Assembly (NCBI GenBank): GCA_947095535.1
Contig: OX352774.1
Coordinates: forward strand, 71,796,416-71,860,415
Origin: Poecilobothrus nobilitatus
Lineage: Eukaryota > Arthropoda > Insecta > Diptera > Dolichopodidae
Reading direction: 5' to 3'
DNA: 64,000 nt
The notes beneath the pieces were generated by a model. It searched no databases and was not told where the DNA came from. It was given only the letters and a program-made list of their open reading frames with translations. Position 1 is the first letter of the stretch; each line of letters opens with the position of its first letter. Positions 44,311 to 56,700 of the stretch are shown piece by piece. The position numbers were made by a program, and so were the translations under genes.

Positions 44311-44929
44311 TTACGCACAACACTTATTAATTTTTGTTTTAAATTTTCTAACTTTTAAATCATTTTTATTCAATATGTCGTTCAAATTTCATCTGAATCA
44401 AATTCTAAATTTCCTATGATAGATTGATTCCCACAAGAATTTTACATAAAAAATAATCTAAATTTACAAAATACATAATATGTAATTAATTTTAATATAA
44501 GAATCCTTTAATATCATTTAAGAAAATGTTTCGTTAAATATATATTTTATAATTTGAGTTAAAATTATTTACAAACTTTAAATAATTTTAAAAATTTACT
44601 TAAATTACTAAATTCATATTTACATAATTGAAATTTATTCCAGGGTTTTTTATTTATTAATTTCAACTCTCTTTCCAAATCAAATATTTTAACTTTCCAA
44701 TTTTAATTTAAAAAAAAAAAAAATTCGGTATAAATTTCTCATTAAAAATAAAAGGTTAACCCCAATACATATAAAGTATGTAACCAGCCGTATGTAAAAA
44801 CCAAAAGTTTTTAAAGATATACACATATTTCAATACAAAAATTTAATCGTTTTTAAGTAAATTTGATTTGAAAAGCCAAGCAGAATTTAAGAAAAAAAAA
44901 AAATGAGGAAGAGTGTAAAGTAGACTTTG
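44311..44929. other. AT-rich DNA, no gene seen
   Basis: Nothing recognisable was found. Confidence 0.5.
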
Positions 44930-45436
44930 CCAACTCTAAGATATCCGAATGAACATAATATATATGATACAATTTTTATAAAACTTCGATCATCCTTTAC
45001 AAACTTTCAGATGTTTAGCTTAATTAATTTCCAAGATATATAAAGGTACCTCAACCTAATTTTCAAGCACAACCAAATTTTAAAAGTATGTTGGCATGCA
45101 ACTTACACATCTTTTCACAACATTTTAGATACCTAGCTTCAATAGACTATTAGTTATATTCATATAAAAACAGAAGTTGTATGACAGCTACTCGAAACCA
45201 CCGACCGAACTTGCTGGATTTAAATAGCGAAACTAATCATTTTACAACCAGTGACGTGGTAAAAATTTTCAGAATTCTAGCCCTTTTTTTTTGCGTTATC
45301 ATGCGAACGGACGGATGTACATGGCTAAATCGATTCAAAATTAGATTTTTATTCTATTCATCCACTTGAGTCTATATTTAGCACGGCTTCTTTAAGGTGT
45401 CATAAACATAATGGAAAATTTATTATACCCTTGAAC
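44930..45436 (+). mobile_element. mini-me/DINE-like dispersed repeat, copy 3
   Basis: This is the fullest of the four copies. It includes TTTACAAACTTTCAGATGTT, an AACCAAATTTTAAAAGTATG stretch, ACATTTTAGATACCTAGCTT, CAATAGAC, CGAAACCACCGACCGAACTT, GCTGGATTTAAATAGCG, GTTATCATGCGAACGGACGG, ATGGCTAAATCGATTC, GGCTTCTTTAAGGTGTCATA and ATAATGGAAAATTTATTATA. ACGGACGG and TGGCTAAATCGA in this order are the mini-me core as I know it. The small open frame at 45181-45369 reads through the repeat and is not a gene. Confidence 0.7.
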
Positions 45437-45609
45437 ATACGTTTCTTCGGCTATAATAACCAGAAATTTACTTTACCGATTTAATTGTAAAGAGGGATTA
45501 TTTTGTCATAAAAATTAGAATTTTCCTTAGAATTTTGTGACAAATCAAGCTCCAAGATTCTTCATTTTGTATAGAAACTTTATTTTCTCTTGACATTTTC
45601 AGATTCAAA

Positions 45610-46490
45610 ACAAGTATTTAAGTAGTAAGTTCAAGAGAAGAGATACGAGAGAATAAAAATGGTAGAGCTGAGACAAAAATCTCGATAGAGCGATCTACAT
45701 ATGTGTAAACACTTGTTAGAGCTATACCATAGATATCTATATCGACTCTACCATAGAGATTTTTTGTTAGAGATTTCTCTACCGTGTAAACACTTTCAAG
45801 TAGATAAATTTTTGTGTCTACGATGACGCTACAGATCTGTAGAGACTCTTTCGTAGATTTTCATGTAATTTATATATTTTTGCTTATTATATTGTTATTT
45901 AAAGTATGTATGTATGTATGTTTCTATAAGTAATCAATGGAAAATATTTTGCTTTATAAAAACCAATGAATTAATCAAAATAAGTCAAATATTTATTTTA
46001 TTAGTATACGTAAATACATAAAAAAAATTTATACGAATTGGGATCCTCAACCCTTAACTCGTTTAATAAATCTTTATAGAATCCAACAGTATATTGTCTT
46101 CTTTGCACCCATTCTCGAACCCAATATTTTCTATTTTTCTTTTTTTTTTAATAATTAAATTTTATTTTAAAAATTAAATAACAGACGGTAGCCCCAGCAG
46201 CTTTTAATTGTTACGAACTCATTTTAGAACTATTTCCAACAAATTAATCTATTTTCAATTCAATTCTTCTTTACTGTTCTACAACAGATCTATATCATAT
46301 ACAAAAAATGCGTCCGTGTAAACAGTCGCTAGAGAAAAATCTGCAGCTCTACGAAAAATTTCTCTACTAAAGTTTTGGTAGAGCGAATTTTCTGTAGAGG
46401 TACACACTCTCATCTCATGTAAACACATTTGAAAATTTTTGTTTTTGTAGAGCTTTAACAATTTTAGTCATCCGTGTGTACTTAGCTTAA
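45610..46490. mobile_element. PIF/Harbinger deletion derivative with GTAGAG/GTAAACA subterminal motifs
   Basis: Two GTAGAG-rich blocks (about 45650-45870 and 46300-46480) flank a short transposase remnant on the minus strand. Both blocks repeat TAGAGATTTCTCTAC- and GTGTAAACAC-type words: TGTGTAAACACTT at 45703, CGTGTAAACACTTT at 45783, CGTGTAAACAGTCG at 46315 and ATGTAAACACATTT at 46419. The outer ends cannot be fixed, and no clean terminal repeat or TWA duplication was found. The right edge is taken near GTGTGTACTTAGCTTAAG. Two inverted motif fields around a truncated coding exon suggest an element that lost most of its gene but kept its transposase-binding ends. Confidence 0.6.
46001..46222 (-). 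pseudogene. N-terminal remnant of a PIF/Harbinger transposase
   Basis: On the minus strand from about 46135 downward the translation is KNRKYWVREWVQRRQYTVGF followed by YKDLLNELRVEDPNSYKFF, then unrelated sequence to a stop at 46001. [R/K]-x-YWV-R-x-W-[V/L/I]-QRR, then L-x-EL-R-x-ED-x-x-SY-x-x-F, is the start of HARBI1/ALP1-like nucleases, just before the helix that precedes the DDE domain. An ATG at 46222 begins MSS, then a stop, then QLKAAGATVCYLIFK in the same frame. A shift is needed to enter the conserved part. The catalytic domain is missing, so this cannot be active. It explains the family identity of the surrounding element. Confidence 0.72.
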
Positions 46491-47364
46491 GAATTTGAGT
46501 TATAACTACATACATATATATTATGAGTTTAAAAATAAGGCTTCTTCCAACTCTTTTTATGACTTCACTGCGGATGATGTCATCTATAACATGATGGTAT
46601 ATAGACTAAAACTTCTTTTTCCACAAGGATGTTATATGAAATATTTTAATGATATAACTGGTTAAAATTTAATGGCTTTAGCTCAAATGTTGTATAGAAT
46701 TTTTTTAAACAAATGTAATGTCAAATGAAAAATTTTTGCTCTATTAACTACTTCTTATTAGAATATATTTTTAGAAAATAATATATCGTCTAATTTTTAA
46801 TAATCTGATAAAAAAATTAATAATAATTTATTATATTTAAAATTAATAAAATTTAAAGGTACCATTTAAAAACTTTTATTTAATATTTTTATATAAAAGT
46901 ATGTTAAACACCAGTTCTTTGCCAAGATAAGTTCTTATAAAACTGATAAGTTATACCTTAAATTATTCTCTCTACAAACCACAAAGTATACAATATTATG
47001 TTAGCGTAAACATACCTATTATGTATTGTAAATAACCATATATTACATACATATATGAAAGTACTCTTGTAAATAAAATTATAAAAAAAAAATTTTCTTT
47101 TTATTTTTTTGTTTATTAAATTCTTTGGCATTATTATTAATTCTGCAGAATATTTACTTAAAAATTAATTTTGACATTCTTAAAAGTTTAATCGAATAAA
47201 AAAACATTGTTACAAAAATAAATTTTAAGTAGATTTTGGCAAAAACAAAAATAATTACATAGTCATATATTTTCAATTTGACTGTCAGGTGGTATTTTTT
47301 TTTTTCCGTATACATTTTAATTATATATTATTTTATATTTTATTTAAAATAGCTAAGTTAATTA
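46491..47364. other. AT-rich DNA, no gene seen
   Basis: A phrase GATGATGTCATC at about 46572 echoes the palindrome in the 20.4-kb MITE but lacks the surrounding arm. Nothing else was recognised. Confidence 0.4.
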
Positions 47365-47770
47365 AGTACTGAGACATGTTTATGAAAATTTTGGAGTTGT
47401 ATGACTTCTCAGCCTCGTGACACCAAATCAACCAAATCTTGCCATAACTCTTGATTATTTTTTTTACAAAATTTTGGATGTTTAGCTTTTTAAAGTATTA
47501 AAATATGAGCATATAAATTTTGTAGCTACCCGAACTTGTTAAGAAAGAAGTGGTATGGAACCGATTCGAACGCGTCTGTCGAATTTGTTCATTTTTAATA
47601 GCAAAACTGGTAAAAATTTTAAAATCATAGCTTTATTATTTTTTGAGTTATCATACCGAAATATAAAAACTAAATTGAGTAAGGATTCGATCCTATAGAA
47701 AAATATATATATATACTTTTCCATATTTACCTTTAAGGTGTGAGAAATATAATGGTATATTTATTATAAC
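47365..47770 (+). mobile_element. mini-me/DINE-like dispersed repeat, copy 4 (most diverged)
   Basis: The block order is kept but much altered: TTTTACAAAATTTTGGATG, TTTAGCTTTTTAAAGTATTA, TTCGAACGCGTCTGTCGAAT, TTTTAATAGCAAAACTGG, TTTTTGAGTTATCATACCG, GGATTCGATCC, ATTTACCTTTAAGGTGTGAG and ATAATGGTATATTTATTATA. The ACGGAC motif is gone. It is included because the 3' block and the GAGTTATC and GATCC anchors align with copies 1 to 3. Confidence 0.5.
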
Positions 47771-49564
47771 CTATTTAACTACGTTTATATACGGTATAAT
47801 AACAACTGAAATATATATTTAATATTTTCCTAAGTTGTGCCTTAAATTTGCATTAAAATAAAATAAATTATATAATAATAGCCATTTATATAGACTCTTC
47901 AGTAAAAATTTACTGACAGAAGCAACTAACGAAATCCAGAAGAAAGATTTGTCTTAAAACGGTTGTATTACAAAAGGACCATTCCGACCATGGCAACTGA
48001 TGGTTATTTCCTACATATATGTAAGCATACACAAACTGATGGTTATATTTGAATGAAAATTTAAATTAAAAAAAGGGTAACGGTTTTAATTTTATGTCAG
48101 ATATTAAATGACGCATTGGAAAAAAGGTACAGCAACCTATATATAATATTTCTTTTTATCCAATAAAATCATAAAATATAGATCTGATGCACCAACAAAA
48201 TAAAAAACCACCACAATTAGAATGACGATAATAATATAAACGTATTTAATTATATAAATACATATCTATTAGATATTTATCTACATTTTGTTTAAATAAC
48301 GTATTTATGTACACAAAAACCTATATATTTAAGTACACATATTGTATATATTATGTATATGTATATACATTATTTTTGAAAATTTTATATATTATATACT
48401 ATAAGTATATTTTTAATGCTAATATTCTTAAAATATCTCATATTTGCGTTAATTGAAGATACTTGAAAAAAAATACATCGAATCGTTACATAAATAGGTA
48501 GAAAAAATAAAATGTGTTGCTGTGCCAGAAACATAAAAAACTTCAATGTCTGTATAAAAAAAAATTTAATAAATGGCCTTTCTTTATACAGTTTATTCGA
48601 AAATTTATTATTCAATAAAAATTGACAAGTACAACGTACATACATACATATTTTGAAATAATTTTTTAAACTTAAAAAGAAAAATTATTTTGATTTATTT
48701 AAAATTTTTCACATAAATTTCTGAATTTTAGCAAATAAAGTAAAAATTTAATTTAATTATTTTAAATAATTTTCGTTATTTGTTTTGAATTAATTATTCA
48801 CTGATATTTGTTGTGTTAACTGGTGTCACAGTTTGCTTTATTGGCATGGATAAAGGATTTAATTTGATCTGGTCAGATAGTTTTATCTATAAGCTTCTCT
48901 GAATACTCAAAGTTTAACTAAAAATTTGGTTATAATTAGAATTTATAGATATAATACACAATAATAAACTTCTCATACAAAATCAATATAAAAGCCTGTA
49001 TCAAATAATTTGTATCGAAAATAGTTTATTAAAAGTTACAGTTAATACCCCAATACACTTTTCAATATATTTAACTTGTTAAATCTGTGAGACAATTATT
49101 TTTTCGTAACATGGTCGATAAAACCAAAGTAGACATTATGAAACACTTTAAAGAATTTATAAACCCCTAAAAAAACAGAAGTTCAAGGAGTCAAACCTAG
49201 GACTCAAACTGCATTGTAACCTTAATTTTTATATCGGACAAATTAAATATATTCGATTAAAGGTAACAAAGCTTTTATGACTATGCAAAACTGTGTTTTA
49301 TTTTGCCATGAACATTGTTTTATTTTAATGAAAATAGTGTTAAAAAACAAACTGAAACTCATGCAAATATGAATAATAAATGACTTAACGGATGATCTAA
49401 GTATGTTCTTCATAAAACTAGAAAGGAAAACAAATGATAGAGCACAAAACATTTCAGAAAATTGTTTAATATATTTTATATTTTACCACAATTTAAAGTA
49501 CTTTGAATTTGAATAGACTTTGTCCAATGTTTTATAGTTCCTTTTGCATTTTATCCTTTTAGAC
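47771..49564. other. AT-rich DNA, no gene seen
   Basis: Only chance frames and TA-rich microsatellites (about 48340-48370) are present. Confidence 0.5.
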
Positions 49565-50110
49565 AAAAATATGGTTTTTTTTTGGAGAGGGTAGGAGGGA
49601 ATCTGAAAGACATGAATATGAACAACGTGCGAATTCTCTTTGTTAGTGTTGGACTTTAACCAACTAAACGCCACCTCCCTTTTGAACCAAACATTAGAAT
49701 AAAACCTATATACTTAAATACTTAACGTACTTTTTAGTTTAGGGATTGTGAAATAGGAATAAAGGAAATTGGGAAATATACGAAGTTGTTGGATGTTGGG
49801 AGGATTATTTAGAACAAAGATGTTGATGTTCTTCTTTATTTTATCGATATCATACACGTTATGATTACCAATTTTAGGAAATACTTCCAGCGTCAAGCTA
49901 TTTCATATTCTAGCTGTACGCATTACAAAGGAATATCAAAAGCAAAATCATGTTCCTATTTTATATCACTATGACAGACGGGTTTCATGTAAATCTATTC
50001 AAAATAGTTCGTGTAATATAAACCGAACAAATTTGTATTACAGCATGTCCATACCGTAGATATAGATGAACTATTAAAAAGAGATTATTGATGGTTGGAA
50101 AATATGTATA
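49565..50110 (-). pseudogene. Reverse-oriented LINE 3' end with decayed WNSL-EVF tail
   Basis: On the minus strand, coding remnants RTARI, a stop, NSLTLEVFPKIGNHNVYDID are read between about 49925 and 49840. They match the WNGLPPEVF tail at 22.2 kb, with the conserved tryptophan codon changed to TGA. A 3' tail follows toward lower coordinates with TTTGGTTCAAAAGGGAGGTG, GCGTTTAGTTGGTTAAAGTC, CAACACTAACAAAGAGAATT and the terminal GATTCCCTCCTACCC. Compared with 22.2 kb the tail is cleaner but the coding part more damaged. The 5' boundary near 50110 is a guess from base composition. Confidence 0.68.
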
Positions 50111-50637
50111 ATTAGTACTAAGTATCATATACCTATTTAGACTAGTTTTAATTAGGTTCAGTAATTTCTATTAGTTTAAGTTTTTATTTTTATAATACCA
50201 AAAAATATAAATATTATTTGGTTTTTATTCGCCATTACGTGAATTTAAAAATGTAACAAAAGAGTAAAAAGTTTAATAATATACAAAAAAAACAAAAAAT
50301 TGAAATTTTAATCCAGTTCTTATAAGAAATAAGCGACATTTAATTTTTTTTGTTTTTTCCCACCTAAATTTTCAATAAATTTTCTTTTTTTCAATTTTTT
50401 TTCTGCCTAACCAGATGTTGTGGTATGGTACATATTAGAAATTTTATACAATTTTTTCTGAAATCTGTTCATCAATTATTTAAAATCTCTCAGAAATTTC
50501 AATAATCTGAAGAGTTCTAAGAATTATATAACGAATAGATCAAATTTTCGTAATTGAAAAAAAACATGATCTTGATTTCTTTAAAATTAAAATACCGTAA
50601 ATATTTTAATACAAATGTCATAGAAGATTTTAATAAA
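50111..50637. other. AT-rich DNA, no gene seen
   Basis: Nothing recognisable was found. Confidence 0.5.
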
Positions 50638-51104
50638 TAAAGGCCAAATTATAATGACGCGTCAATAGACGCTTGTTACATTGCTACGCGTGCGGCGCTA
50701 CATAAAATTTTCTTCAAGTTATAATCACGCGACACTACACGCTTGACATTTTATAAAAACATAAACAAATCGTAAACTGAAAGATTTAAATTTTGTAAAG
50801 TTAAAAAAAAAATTCAAAAATTCAATCAAAATGATAAATTTTTTCTTCAAATTATCCATTTTATTTTAATAATTTTTTTTTTCACTAATTTTTATATTGT
50901 GTTCACTCTCGGCTTTTCTTTTGATTTTGAAATTTGATTATTGTTTTTGTTTTTCATTCACAACGCGCGCAAATTTAGAACAATTTTCTATTTTAGAAAA
51001 GCGTGGCGCGTTGCTACAACGTTGCTACATCATTATAACTTGAGCCATTTAAACTTGTGTGTATTCTACTTTAAATGTCATCGCGTCATTATAATTTGAC
51101 CTTA
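50638..51104. mobile_element. MITE with paired outer and inner inverted repeats, about 467 bp
   Basis: The outer arms are AAGGCCAAATTATAATGACG (left, 50639) and, on the minus strand, AAGGTCAAATTATAATGACG (right, ending about 51103). A second inverted pair lies inside: TTCAAGTTATAATCACGCGA (50716) and, on the minus strand, CTCAAGTTATAATGATGTAG (about 51045). Between them are GC-rich words GCTACGCGTGCGGCGCTACA on the left and GCGTGGCGCGTTGCTACAAC on the right. The inner repeat looks like a copy of the outer (CAARTTATAAT core), so the ends were probably duplicated. No clear target duplication or reading frame is present. Confidence 0.75.
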
Positions 51105-52430
51105 AGGGCTTAGACTAGATAAAACTTTAATTAAAACAATATTTTATTACTTGAAGTAACCGCATCTTTGCATTTTTCTTAGAATTGAGTTCGTTATTAT
51201 TAAAAATCACATTACATACATGTTATTTTTCTTAAGAAAATTTATACACTTGAATACGATATGATACACTTGATTTATACCTGCAACAGTAGGTTTAAAT
51301 AGAATTCACTTTGTTTTAAGATACATATTTTAAGAAATTTTTTTTTTCCAACATTTTGTAGAATTTCAAAGAATTTCGTTTTTATTTTGCTTTTTTTTAA
51401 ATTAATCAATGTGTATTAAATTTATCGACTATAATAAGAGTGTGCGAGATCAAATATCAATTTAAATTTTAAAATAATATGTAGATTGTAAATATGCAAT
51501 AAAAAAAATTAAATATGTATCTATGGATGGAGATGTAATTCCCATATTAATTCAATTTTTATTTTTATTAAAACATAAATTTAAATCAAATTTTACGAAT
51601 GTTTGGTCCTACAACATTACTTGGACTCTTCAGTAGGCTTTGTAGTGTTGTATTGCTTAGATAACTCCTGATTTAAAATTTTCAATAAAATTTGAAAAAA
51701 TTGATAACCAAAATTTCTTAAAAGAAACAATGTTGACATGTTATCATATGACTATGTATCAAATCTCTTAAAACATTTAATATTAATTAAGGCAAAAAAA
51801 TATAACTCTAATGGAGGTATGGTTTTTTTGCCAAAAACGTTTTTATGAAAAAGAGTGAAAAAATAATTAATTTTTTCTTTTCAAAAAAAAATAAATGAAT
51901 TTATAAATTAAAATATTTTTTTTTTTATATGTATTGTGACATTTTAGGTAAAAATACAATATATTCCCTTAAACTATAAATGTTTTCACTTAAAGCAAAA
52001 AAATTCCGGAGTTAAAGCAAAAAAGTTATAAATTTATGTCCATTATAGTACTTTTAAATACTCTCCTTAATTTATGCAAATATACAAATACAATAAAAAT
52101 CTGTTTAAGTTATCCTCTTTTGACAATAAACAATAAACTTTGACAATAAACTTCACCTAAGTAAAAAAAAAAATATACAAGTAGGTACATTTTCTAATTT
52201 TTCGTATCTACATTTATGTGTTCGCTTTTGTTAATTTTTTATACATTTGCATAGAGAAGTCTAGTACGAGTAGTAGTAATTTTAAACTTTAAAAAATAAC
52301 AATGGGGAATTGAAACTACATACTTATATAGTTATATGAGTAAAGAGCAATTAGTCATACATAAATATTTAATGTATAAAGAAGAGTAAATTATAACTAA
52401 TACTATAAGATGTATTTCCTATACAACGAT
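51105..52430. other. AT-rich DNA, no gene seen
   Basis: A short piece TTTTCACTTAAAGCAAAAAA near 51983 resembles the minisatellite unit at 4.5 kb. No gene was seen. Confidence 0.45.
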
Positions 52431-52495
52431 CCGGTCTTTTAAAATGACGTCACGTAAATTCACAACGCTACTTTATGATGTCGCCATTCTGAACA
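52431..52495. mobile_element. Possible solo MITE arm related to the 20.4-kb element
   Basis: Read on the minus strand this segment has AATGGCGACATCATAAAGTA, GTTGTGAATTTACGTGACGT, CATTTTAAAAGACCGGATCG. The sequence of anchors TGGCG-CATC, AAAGTA, TGACGTCA and GATCG or CGGAT parallels the right arm at 20980-21095, but spacing differs and identity is low. Confidence 0.3.
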
Positions 52496-53680
52496 CATTA
52501 TATGTAATTATGCACACAAATTCCATCTATAGTCACCGAAAATTGTATTCCAAATTTTTAAATAAAATTAGTTAAGAACATAGTGAATTCTTTGTCTTAC
52601 AACTTAAAAAAAATGAGTACTCCATTATTTACCGTTACTAAAACATTGGATATAATTGATTTTTTTTTTAAATTGTGTCAATTTTTTGTCACTAAATGGC
52701 ATTTGCAGATTTAATTACATTTATCTATACATACATATAATCGGAATCATAATATCATATATACCGTTATCGTTCTTAAAATCTCGCATCCCCAGATGAA
52801 CTGAATTAAAATAAATGAAATAAAAAAAGTTAGTAAAACAAAAAAGATTCGTAAATAAACATATATTAACACAAAAATATTCAAATAATTTAATAACAAA
52901 AATCATTGAGCAAAGATGCACAACTGGCGATGCAAAATTACAAGATTTTCAATTATCGATAAAATAATAGTAAACTCAAAAGTCTAATTAAAAACTAATT
53001 TAATCGTAAGAAAAACATAAATATTGAATAGATATAAACACCATTTAATTGGTGGCAACAATTTTATTTTAAATACAACATAAATTAACATAAAATTGCT
53101 TTTATAAATGCATTTAATATTAAAATAGTATTTTCGTATTTTATTTTAATTTTAACAAATTTTTGTGTATTTCAAAAATTACCTTATAAGATTCAGATAT
53201 TTTACTTTAGCATTTCCAAATTTTACTTCATAAAGTACATTTTTTAATTTAAGCTAGCTTTATCAATGCCTGAAAAAATGAATTTAACAATTTTTTTTTA
53301 GAAATAGATACCAATATTTTAGTTCGTGTGGTATGTATGGCATGAGCAAAACATACGACAGTTTGTCCTATGCGTAAAATTTTCACAAAATCGAAAAAAT
53401 ATATTTGCTATTTTTACTATGTAAAAAATGTTAACAAGAAATAATTTAAAGATTCTAAATAAAACATACAGATTACAGATTTGCAGATTGCGGAAAACAG
53501 AAACATTTCAGATTTTATTGAGAAAACAAACTAATAAAAGGTACAATATACATACATATATGTATTATATAGACATAAATACAACCCATTAAAATAAAAA
53601 AAGTTACGGTATTTTTAATCCATTTAGTTATCTTAAACAAAACATTTTACCTCATTAGATCCAAAAAAAAAGAAAGAATA
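52496..53680. other. AT-rich DNA, no gene seen
   Basis: Nothing recognisable was found. Confidence 0.5.
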
Positions 53681-53686
53681 ACTCAC

Positions 53687-53798
53687 CAGCAAGTACAACT
53701 ATAATAGCAAAGGCAATATATAAAGGGTCAAATAAATTTGGGAGCAAGATTCGGTATACATGTGGATTTAAACAGTAGATTTTGCAACGAAAATTACT
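53687..53798 (-). other. Weak candidate exon end with strong splice donor
   Basis: On the minus strand a GTGAGT donor (plus 53681-53686) directly follows an open frame of 37 codons plus one base. The frame encodes a hydrophobic run, NLFDPLYIAFAIIVVLAG, that could be a membrane segment. The area is less AT-rich than its flanks. Against it, there is no methionine in frame, no clear acceptor at the upper edge, and no partner exon. An alternative reading uses TTTGCTATTATAG as an acceptor, leaving a 12-base micro-exon. I do not assign a gene. Confidence 0.15.
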
Positions 53799-56700
53799 TT
53801 ATACAAAGCATTTATTTTGCTCCTGTCTTGGTCTACCAAGAAAATCATGAAAATGTTCATCAGTTGCGTTGTCAAGATTTAGGTGAAGTCTCGATATGAA
53901 TCTATTATTTAAGTTCTTCTATGCTTCAAGGTGTATTACGAACATAAAGTCTATAGTGACTATACTGAAGCAGCTCAAGTATAATCAAATCATTAGTCAT
54001 AATTATCTTCATGTAAACTTTTTTCTATAACATTTGGAATATAAATAAATGTAGGTACCTACATTGAACTAAATCAATATACATATATATGTAGATATCT
54101 AACGATAAAAATATATATATACATACATATGTTATAGGTATGTAACTTTAATTTCTTCAAAATTATTTATTTACCAGAAAAAAAAAACTTTCTTTTAATC
54201 TTTTATTTTCTAAACTATTCAAATTCTTTTTATTATTATAATCTACTCCCTTCCATTCCTATAACAGTAAATCACAAATTATCTCTTTTTAAAAATTTTA
54301 AAATTTTCCCCAAAAAAATTTGTTACTGGTTTAGAAAATAAACAACACTGTAAAATTATCACTTGTTTTAATAGGCAGATACCTACTACCTACCAACCTA
54401 CTTAAGACAAAAAAAAAATTTTTTTAGAAAATTGTATTTATTAGCCAGTCAGTTAAAAATTTTTTATTTTTTAATCAATTTCATCATAATATGTAAATAA
54501 AAATTAACAGTGAACATGGACAGTACATAATTTTAAAATCAAATTTGTTTTTTTTTTTTTTACTTGTTTACACACCTAATAATTTCCTTTTTGATGTTTA
54601 ACTTTATCAGAACTCATCATATTAATGTTCTTCTGCTTCTCTTTTACACCACATTACACTTCAATTCAAATGACTCTTTTTCAAATTCATAAATAATTCA
54701 TTACATCTACATGTGAATTGATGTGATGTGGATGTTACAAAATAATCAACACAATTTATTTTACTAAATGTTCCTGTTTTTTTTTTATACACATACACAT
54801 ACACAAACACAAACTTTATTATAAAATTTGAATTTCCTTCCTGTTGTTATCGTTTTAATTAAAAGTTTTTATGTACCTACATACATATGTATATATTATA
54901 ATAAATTTTTTTTTTTGGGCCATCTCTACCTTCGCCACTTGTTTCATATCATTCTAAATTCCATTACAAATGTCAAATTAAAAACTTATTTTGTTTTTGC
55001 TATAATTTTTCTTGTTTTTTATTTTATTTTATTTTTTTTTTTGAAATTTTTGGATTTAAATTAAAATAAAATTCCATTGAATATTTAAAAAAAAGAAAAA
55101 GAAAAAAGGAAAAAGAAATAAATAAAGCGAACCTTTTTATGTCGGTCTTGTTTTGCAATAAAAAAAAACAAAAACAAAAACAAAAGCCACCCTAAAATAT
55201 ACATAATACACACTACCCCATGTCTATATTAATTTGCATTTACGTCAGACCCTAAGTTTTATTTTTTTGTTTCTTCTTGTTTTTTTTATTTTTTTTTTTA
55301 TTTTGCTATAATCTTTTATGCCAAATGCTAATTTAATTAAAAAAAAAAAAACAAAAACTACAAAAGAAAAATAAACAAAAAAAAAAACATTCAAATAAAT
55401 TTTCAAAAGGCACAAAATGTCACATAGAAGGTCATAACAAAATTAGTTTTAGCTACACATATTCTATTATTATATAATTATATTTACAAGCTTTTATATA
55501 TACAATATACATAATGTACTACAAAATATAATAATGACATATATTTACATATACATATGTATGTGTCAATATAAAGTTTATATTTATACATATTTATATT
55601 CATTTATATATGTACATATGTGTTTGTACGTATATTACACAATTAAAAACTAAAATAGACATAATAATGTATTTTCCTAATATTAAATACAATTACAGAA
55701 CAATTAAAAACTTTTAACAGATTACATAACAGATAAGTTTTATTTTTTTTTTTTTTTATTTTTTAATAGAAATAATTGTCATTGTTTTTTATCTTTATTT
55801 TTGTTTTTGTGTGCAATAAAATATATTTTTTTTGAATTAAAAAAAAAACGTATTTGTAGAATTTACATACTACACACCATTTTACATACAATTTCAAATA
55901 TGGATGTGGATTCTGGACAGCTTATCATATACATTACTCATTATCTCTAAGATAAAAATGGTAATGAATTAAATTGTAATTGTAATTTATACAATATATA
56001 CATACATATATATATATATAATATTCGTAAAGACATCACCCTACAAAAATTTCATACCTGAAATTTGACAAAATTGTTGAATGTTGATAATAGGATATTC
56101 AATATATAAATAAACCTTGACATTTAAGAAATGCAAACCTTGACATTTATCCATATGTATACTTACATTTATTATCCATATGGAGATCCATATGTTTACT
56201 TATAAAGTACAAATAGATCATATCATGATAGTAATTATTATGATAGTGTTCAAAGAACGGCATTAGCTCATAAATAACTTGTAAAATATTAAGCTAAGTT
56301 CAATGTGCAGTAATCACCGTTAAACCCTTAAGTTTAAATGATATAAAAACAAATAAAAAATTGTGGAATTCCTAATCATGGAATTTTTAATGTTCCTTTT
56401 ATAATATTTAATTAATAACTGAATTTTTTTTCAATACTATAACGATTAAATGAAGATGTAAGTGATGTCTTCAACATCATAATTTATCATTTCAACTTTT
56501 AATTAGTTAGTTAATTTGGAGAATGAACTGATCACCAATTTCCATTTTAATATCGTTACGTCAGTATTAAATGGCATTTCGTTGGTCCAATAACTATGCT
56601 AATAATTTCAGAGTACACCTTTCTGTTTTACACATTTCAAACTTGATTTATGTTTCTGTGGTCTTTGCTGGTCTTGTATTTCCTCAACCTCTTGTGAATA

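Noticed and set aside
45181..45369. 62-codon plus-strand frame
   Set aside because: It runs through a mini-me-like repeat and is interrupted in the other copies.
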